A DNA stretch of 9,641 nucleotides from Bacteroidota bacterium. Its GTDB lineage: Bacteria > Bacteroidota > Bacteroidia > NS11-12g > UBA9320. The notes under the pieces are model-generated. The model saw only the letters and a list, made by a program, of their open reading frames with translations, had not been told where the DNA came from and did not search any database. Below, piece after piece: positions 6,801-9,641 of the stretch. The stretch covers positions 1-9,641 of the forward strand of contig DNBZ01000130.1 of NCBI GenBank assembly GCA_003484585.1, given 5' to 3'. The position numbers were made by a program, and so were the translations under genes. The first letter of the stretch is position 1; every line of letters begins with the position of its first letter.

Positions 6801-7475
6801 TTACTTAGCTGCTTTTTTAGCAGTTACTCTAGCGATACGAGCATCTACCTTATCCGCTACACGAAATGTGCTATAGTCGCTTCTTAGTCTTTCGTAAGCT
6901 TCTAGTGCGTCGCTATATTCTCCGGCTTCTTCGTAAGCAAGTCCTGCTTTGCTAAGTGCGTATGGAGTAGTCATTATATTCTCATTAGCATTGGCAGCTT
7001 TCATGTACTTGTCGCCAGCTTTTTCAAATTGCTCTAACTCTGAGTAGCAATCACCTTTTAAGATGATAGCTTGAGTAGATAGCAATTGATCGTCAAGATC
7101 TGCATCGTTCAAATAATCTAGAGCTTCTTCAAATTTACCTTGATCAAGTAATATTCTACCCGCTAAGTAAGTGGCTGTGTTTCCAGCTTTAGTACCACCA
7201 AATTCGTCAGCAATATCTATTACACCTAAGTTTACTCCGTCACCGTTCAAGGCTTTGGTTAGTGAATCGCTACCATAGTAACGCTCCGCCATAAACAGGC
7301 TATTGCCAGCTTCTAATTCTAACTCTGGCTTATAGATACTATTGTAGTAGTATATACCTGCTGCTATTACTATAAGAGCGATACCCGCTATCATAACATT
7401 GTTTTTATTCTTATCGTAATATTCCGAAATAGAATCTAAACTTAGTTTACCTTGTATTTGTTCTTCTGTACTCAT
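6801..7475 (-). CDS. Membrane-anchored tetratricopeptide repeat protein (YfgM-like)
   Basis: The 224-residue protein has a short polar N-terminus, one hydrophobic helix at about 27-44, then a mainly helical soluble domain. TPR-like helix pairs are seen near 99-126 (AGRILLDQGKFEEALDYL), 134-161 (ILKGDCYSELEQFEKAGDKY) and 172-198 (LSKAGLAYEEAGEYSDALEA). This layout resembles YfgM/TPR_21 proteins, where the TPR part is exported and acts in protein interactions at the membrane. The C-terminus is lysine- and alanine-rich. The precise role is unknown. It begins 27 nt after the pdhA stop and ends 9 nt before ribH, so all three are probably one operon. TPR gene-ribH pairs near recF are, from memory, a familiar Bacteroidota arrangement. 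Alternative: a generic TPR scaffold. Confidence 0.85.
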   Translation of the reverse strand: MSTEEQIQGKLSLDSISEYYDKNKNNVMIAGIALIVIAAGIYYYNSIYKPELELEAGNSLFMAERYYGSDSLTKALNGDGVNLGVIDIADEFGGTKAGNTATYLAGRILLDQGKFEEALDYLNDADLDDQLLSTQAIILKGDCYSELEQFEKAGDKYMKAANANENIMTTPYALSKAGLAYEEAGEYSDALEAYERLRSDYSTFRVADKVDARIARVTAKKAAK

Positions 7476-7502
7476 TTTATGTAAAAGTTTGCGAAAATAG
7501 TC

Positions 7503-8495
7503 TTATTCTATGATAAATGGATACTCCGTTTCGTATACATCAGTATACAATTCTTCTGCCGATGGGAATGGAGAATTATCTGCGAATTCTACACAGTCTT
7601 CCATCTCTTTTTCTACTTCCTCTTCCATAGCATCTAGCTGCTTCTGAGTCATGTATTTCTTATCTAGTATCACAGATTTTACAACCTCTATAGGGTCTAC
7701 TTTTTTGTAGTCTGCTACTTCATCTTTGGTTCTATACTTAGCGGGGTCAGACATAGAGTGACCTCTGTATCTGTAAGTTTTTAACTCTACGAATGTAGGT
7801 CCATCCCCATCTCTAGCTCTTTTAGCTGCTGTAGCCATACTCTCGTGCACAGCCTCACAACTCATTCCATCTACTTGCTCTGCAGGCATTTCATATCCGC
7901 TAGCTATTTTGTAGATATCTAGCACATTAGTAGTACGCTCTACAGATGTTCCCATAGCATAGTTGTTATTTTCACAGATGAAAACTACAGGAAGTTTCCA
8001 TACCATAGCCATATTAAAAGTCTCGTGTAGAGCACCTTGTCTCACAGCTCCATCTCCCATATAGCAATATACTACACCATCTTCGCCTTTGTATTGCTCT
8101 GCTAGAGCTATACCAGCTCCCAGAGGTATCTGGCCGCCCACTATACCATGGCCACCATAAAAATGATGCTCCTTGCTAAACATGTGCATACTGCCACCTT
8201 TTCCTTTGGTACAGCCATCTATTCTACCAAAAAGCTCTGCCATTACAGCATTAGAGGAGATACCCATAGCCAAAGCGTGACCGTGATCTCTATAAGCAGT
8301 TATTACTTTATCATTATCTTGCTTAGCAGATACCAAACCGGCTACTACAGCTTCTTGCCCTATATATAGGTGACAGAAACCTCTTATTTTATTCTGACCG
8401 TACATCTGAGCAGACTTTTCTTCAAATCTTCTTATCCTCAACATTAATTTATACCAATCAATGTAAGTTTCTTTGGTGTGCTTTACTTTTGCCAT
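7503..8495 (-). CDS. pdhA: Pyruvate dehydrogenase E1 component, alpha subunit
   Basis: PdhA with its beta partner decarboxylates pyruvate using thiamine diphosphate and passes the acetyl group to the E2 lipoyl domain. Taking ATG at 8495, the protein has 330 residues, a normal length for this family, and starts MAKVKHTKETYIDWYKLMLR. The thiamine-binding motif begins GDGAVRQGALHE (147-158) and closes with ENNNYAMGT (175-183). The segment YRYRGHSMSDPAKYR (241-255) is the conserved loop near the active site. The frame stays open to an ATG at 8558, but that would add 21 unrelated residues, overlap the recF start and lie upstream of a -7 element, so I reject it. No E1 beta or E2 gene follows; a TPR gene does. 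Branched-chain 2-oxoacid E1 alpha is an alternative, but the sequence favours pyruvate. Confidence 0.93.
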   Translation of the reverse strand: MAKVKHTKETYIDWYKLMLRIRRFEEKSAQMYGQNKIRGFCHLYIGQEAVVAGLVSAKQDNDKVITAYRDHGHALAMGISSNAVMAELFGRIDGCTKGKGGSMHMFSKEHHFYGGHGIVGGQIPLGAGIALAEQYKGEDGVVYCYMGDGAVRQGALHETFNMAMVWKLPVVFICENNNYAMGTSVERTTNVLDIYKIASGYEMPAEQVDGMSCEAVHESMATAAKRARDGDGPTFVELKTYRYRGHSMSDPAKYRTKDEVADYKKVDPIEVVKSVILDKKYMTQKQLDAMEEEVEKEMEDCVEFADNSPFPSAEELYTDVYETEYPFIIE

Positions 8496-8505
8496 TTTAT
8501 ATTTG
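8472..8505 (+). promoter_or_regulatory. recF promoter (-33 TTTG, -7 TATATTTG), lying across the pdhA start codon
   Basis: TTTG at 8472-8475, 22 nt, then TATATTTG at 8498-8505 fits TTG-N17-23-TAnnTTTG at the long end of the spacing range. Transcription would start near 8511, about 35 nt before the recF TTG. The spacer contains the pdhA ATG (8493-8495). Confidence 0.45.
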
Positions 8506-8511
8506 GAGCGA

Positions 8512-8519
8512 CAAAAATA
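8512..8519 (-). promoter_or_regulatory. pdhA promoter, -7 element
   Basis: The minus strand reads TATTTTTG, a perfect -7 consensus, 16 nt before the pdhA ATG. The transcript would start near 8506 with a leader of about 11 nt. No clear TTG lies at the -33 distance. It sits just downstream of, and faces, the recF -7 element. Confidence 0.5.
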
Positions 8520-8546
8520 ACAAATTATCTTCTTCATAAAACATAC

Positions 8547-9614
8547 TTGAAGGTTCATAAACTGATATTAATCTCATTTAAAAATCATTCGGATTTTAGA
8601 CTAGAGATGAATGAGGATGTAATAGCCATTGCAGGACTCAATGGTGTTGGCAAAACTTCGGTGCTAGACGCTATCCATTTTTTATGTATTGGGAAATCTT
8701 ACTTTTCTGCTACAGACATACAGTGTATACAAGAAGGGGAAATTCAATCGGGTGTGCTAGCGACTATAGCTACCTCAGAAAAAATAGAACTAAAAGTAAA
8801 GCTAAAACGTGGTGGCCGCAAGGTTATAGAGCGTAATGGGGTTCCCTATAAAAAAGTGACAGATCATATAGGTGAGTTTATGGCGGTGACTATTGCACCT
8901 GGGGATATAGAGTTGATATATGGCAGCAATACGGTTCGTAGATCATTTATAAACCAGATTTTATGTCAAGTAGATGCTAATCATTTAGCTGAGCTCATAA
9001 AGTATAATAGGCTCATAGAGCATCGCAATAAGCATCTCAAGGAGGATACTGTAGATCTTGCTCTTATTCATACTTTAGACTTTCAGATAGCACCACTTGC
9101 TGCCAGTATTTATACTAGGAGAAGTGAGTTTTTAAAGGAATTTAGTGCAGTGTATGCGGAAAAATATCATCTCTTGTCTGGGGAGAAAGAGCTAGCAAGC
9201 TTGCAATATATAAGCCAACTAGAGCACAATACCTATGCAGAGTTAGTGGCCATGAACCAACGGAAAGATATAGCGGTACAACGTAGTTTTAGCGGAATAC
9301 ATAAAGATGAGCTGGAGCTTAATATCGGTGATTTCCCACTGAAGAAATATGGATCACAAGGGCAGATTAAAACGAGTTTAATAGCTTTGAAAATTGCAGA
9401 GTTTACCTATCTACAAAAAGCTACAGGCAAAACACCTTTTTTATTGCTAGATGATATTTTCGAAAAAATAGATGAAGAAAGAGCTTCTGTACTTACTCAA
9501 ATAGTGAAAAATGATAACTTTGGACAAATATTTATTACGGATACCAATGAAGACAGACTGAATACGTTCTGTGAAGAAATTGGGATCCCTTATAAAACAA
9601 TAACAATCAGCTAG
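8547..9614 (+). CDS. recF: DNA replication and repair protein RecF
   Basis: RecF is an SMC-like ATPase that, with RecO and RecR, loads RecA at single-stranded gaps. From the TTG at 8547 the protein has 355 residues, normal for the family. It begins MKVHKLILISFKNHSDFRLE, with Walker A GLNGVGKT at 30-37 and IGKSYF at 48-53. YGSNTVRRSFINQILCQVD follows across 125-143, then the YNRLIEHRN segment at 153-161. The ABC-type signature YGSQGQIKTSLIALK is at 268-282 and Walker B FLLLDDIFEKID at 298-309 (D302, D303). The frame extends upstream to a GTG at 8478, but the extra 23 residues overlap pdhA and do not resemble RecF. No in-frame ATG lies between 8478 and the conserved start, so TTG is the best choice. 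There is no Shine-Dalgarno sequence. Confidence 0.94.
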   Translation: MKVHKLILISFKNHSDFRLEMNEDVIAIAGLNGVGKTSVLDAIHFLCIGKSYFSATDIQCIQEGEIQSGVLATIATSEKIELKVKLKRGGRKVIERNGVPYKKVTDHIGEFMAVTIAPGDIELIYGSNTVRRSFINQILCQVDANHLAELIKYNRLIEHRNKHLKEDTVDLALIHTLDFQIAPLAASIYTRRSEFLKEFSAVYAEKYHLLSGEKELASLQYISQLEHNTYAELVAMNQRKDIAVQRSFSGIHKDELELNIGDFPLKKYGSQGQIKTSLIALKIAEFTYLQKATGKTPFLLLDDIFEKIDEERASVLTQIVKNDNFGQIFITDTNEDRLNTFCEEIGIPYKTITIS

Positions 9615-9641
9615 TTGAAAGAAGAAAAGTCCATAAAAGAG
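9615..9641 (+). CDS. Possible start of the next gene (DUF721/DciA-like?), cut by window edge
   Basis: Immediately after the recF stop, an open frame starts with TTG and reads MKEEKSIKE for nine codons to the window end. In many Bacteroidota, recF is followed by a small DUF721 protein related to the helicase loader DciA, whose N-terminus is short, charged and contains an I-K-E-like step. Nine codons cannot prove this. The evidence is position, frame and family context only; the true start could lie beyond the window. Confidence 0.35.

Noticed and set aside
7492..7499. Possible separate promoter for the TPR gene (TATTTTCG on the minus strand)
   Set aside because: One mismatch in the normally fixed TTTG part and no TTG at the -33 distance; cotranscription with pdhA explains the 27 nt gap better.
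8478..8546. N-terminal extension of RecF by 23 residues from a GTG at 8478
   Set aside because: It overlaps the pdhA start and bears no likeness to RecF, whose conserved N-terminus begins at the TTG at 8547.
8496..8558. N-terminal extension of PdhA by 21 residues from an ATG at 8558
   Set aside because: The extra residues do not resemble PdhA, the extension crosses the recF start codon, and a perfect -7 element lies within it. The ATG at 8495 gives the usual length and N-terminus.
1..9641. Mobile elements, CRISPR arrays, tRNA or rRNA genes, phage or defence systems
   Set aside because: No transposase, integrase, direct-repeat array or cloverleaf-like stretch was seen. Gaps between genes are about 100 bp or less and are explained by promoters or the terminator. 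I see no undescribed system here.

Overview
The window looks like ordinary housekeeping chromosome from an AT-rich member of the phylum Bacteroidota. Four things support this. A gene cut by the left edge encodes a PorP/SprF-like N-terminus, a family tied to the type IX secretion system. Perfect copies of the Bacteroidota -7 promoter element TAnnTTTG lie in three of the short gaps between genes. Recognisable Shine-Dalgarno sites are missing in front of essentially every gene. The recF region order is also one known from this phylum. I cannot place it more finely than phylum.

Layout, left to right. On the minus strand: the first 55 codons of the PorP/SprF-like protein (1-166), then a full-length bifunctional formiminotransferase-cyclodeaminase, ftcD (257-1945). 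A 76-88 bp divergent gap with candidate promoters in both directions follows. On the plus strand: truA (tRNA pseudouridine synthase A) overlaps by 17 nt an MdlB/YheH-type ABC exporter half (2761-4509). A promoter-bearing gap then precedes trpS (4611-5609) and a deoxynucleoside kinase (5637-6251). A perfect hairpin with A/T tails at 6275-6312 serves as a bidirectional terminator between this convergent pair. On the minus strand, reading right to left: pdhA (pyruvate dehydrogenase E1 alpha), a membrane-anchored TPR protein and ribH (lumazine synthase), closely packed and probably one transcript ending at that terminator. Finally recF diverges from pdhA across about 50 bp and ends at 9614. The last 27 bases can be read as the start of a following gene, perhaps the DUF721/DciA-like gene often found after recF in this phylum.

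The genes do not form one pathway. They cover tRNA modification and charging, dNTP salvage, riboflavin synthesis, pyruvate oxidation, histidine/one-carbon catabolism, membrane export and recombinational repair. I found no mobile element, CRISPR array, RNA gene, phage gene or candidate novel system. The points worth a second look are regulatory: non-ATG starts for truA and recF, a truA start that coincides with a promoter element, and pdhA and recF promoter elements that face each other and overlap. No gap between genes exceeds about 100 bp.
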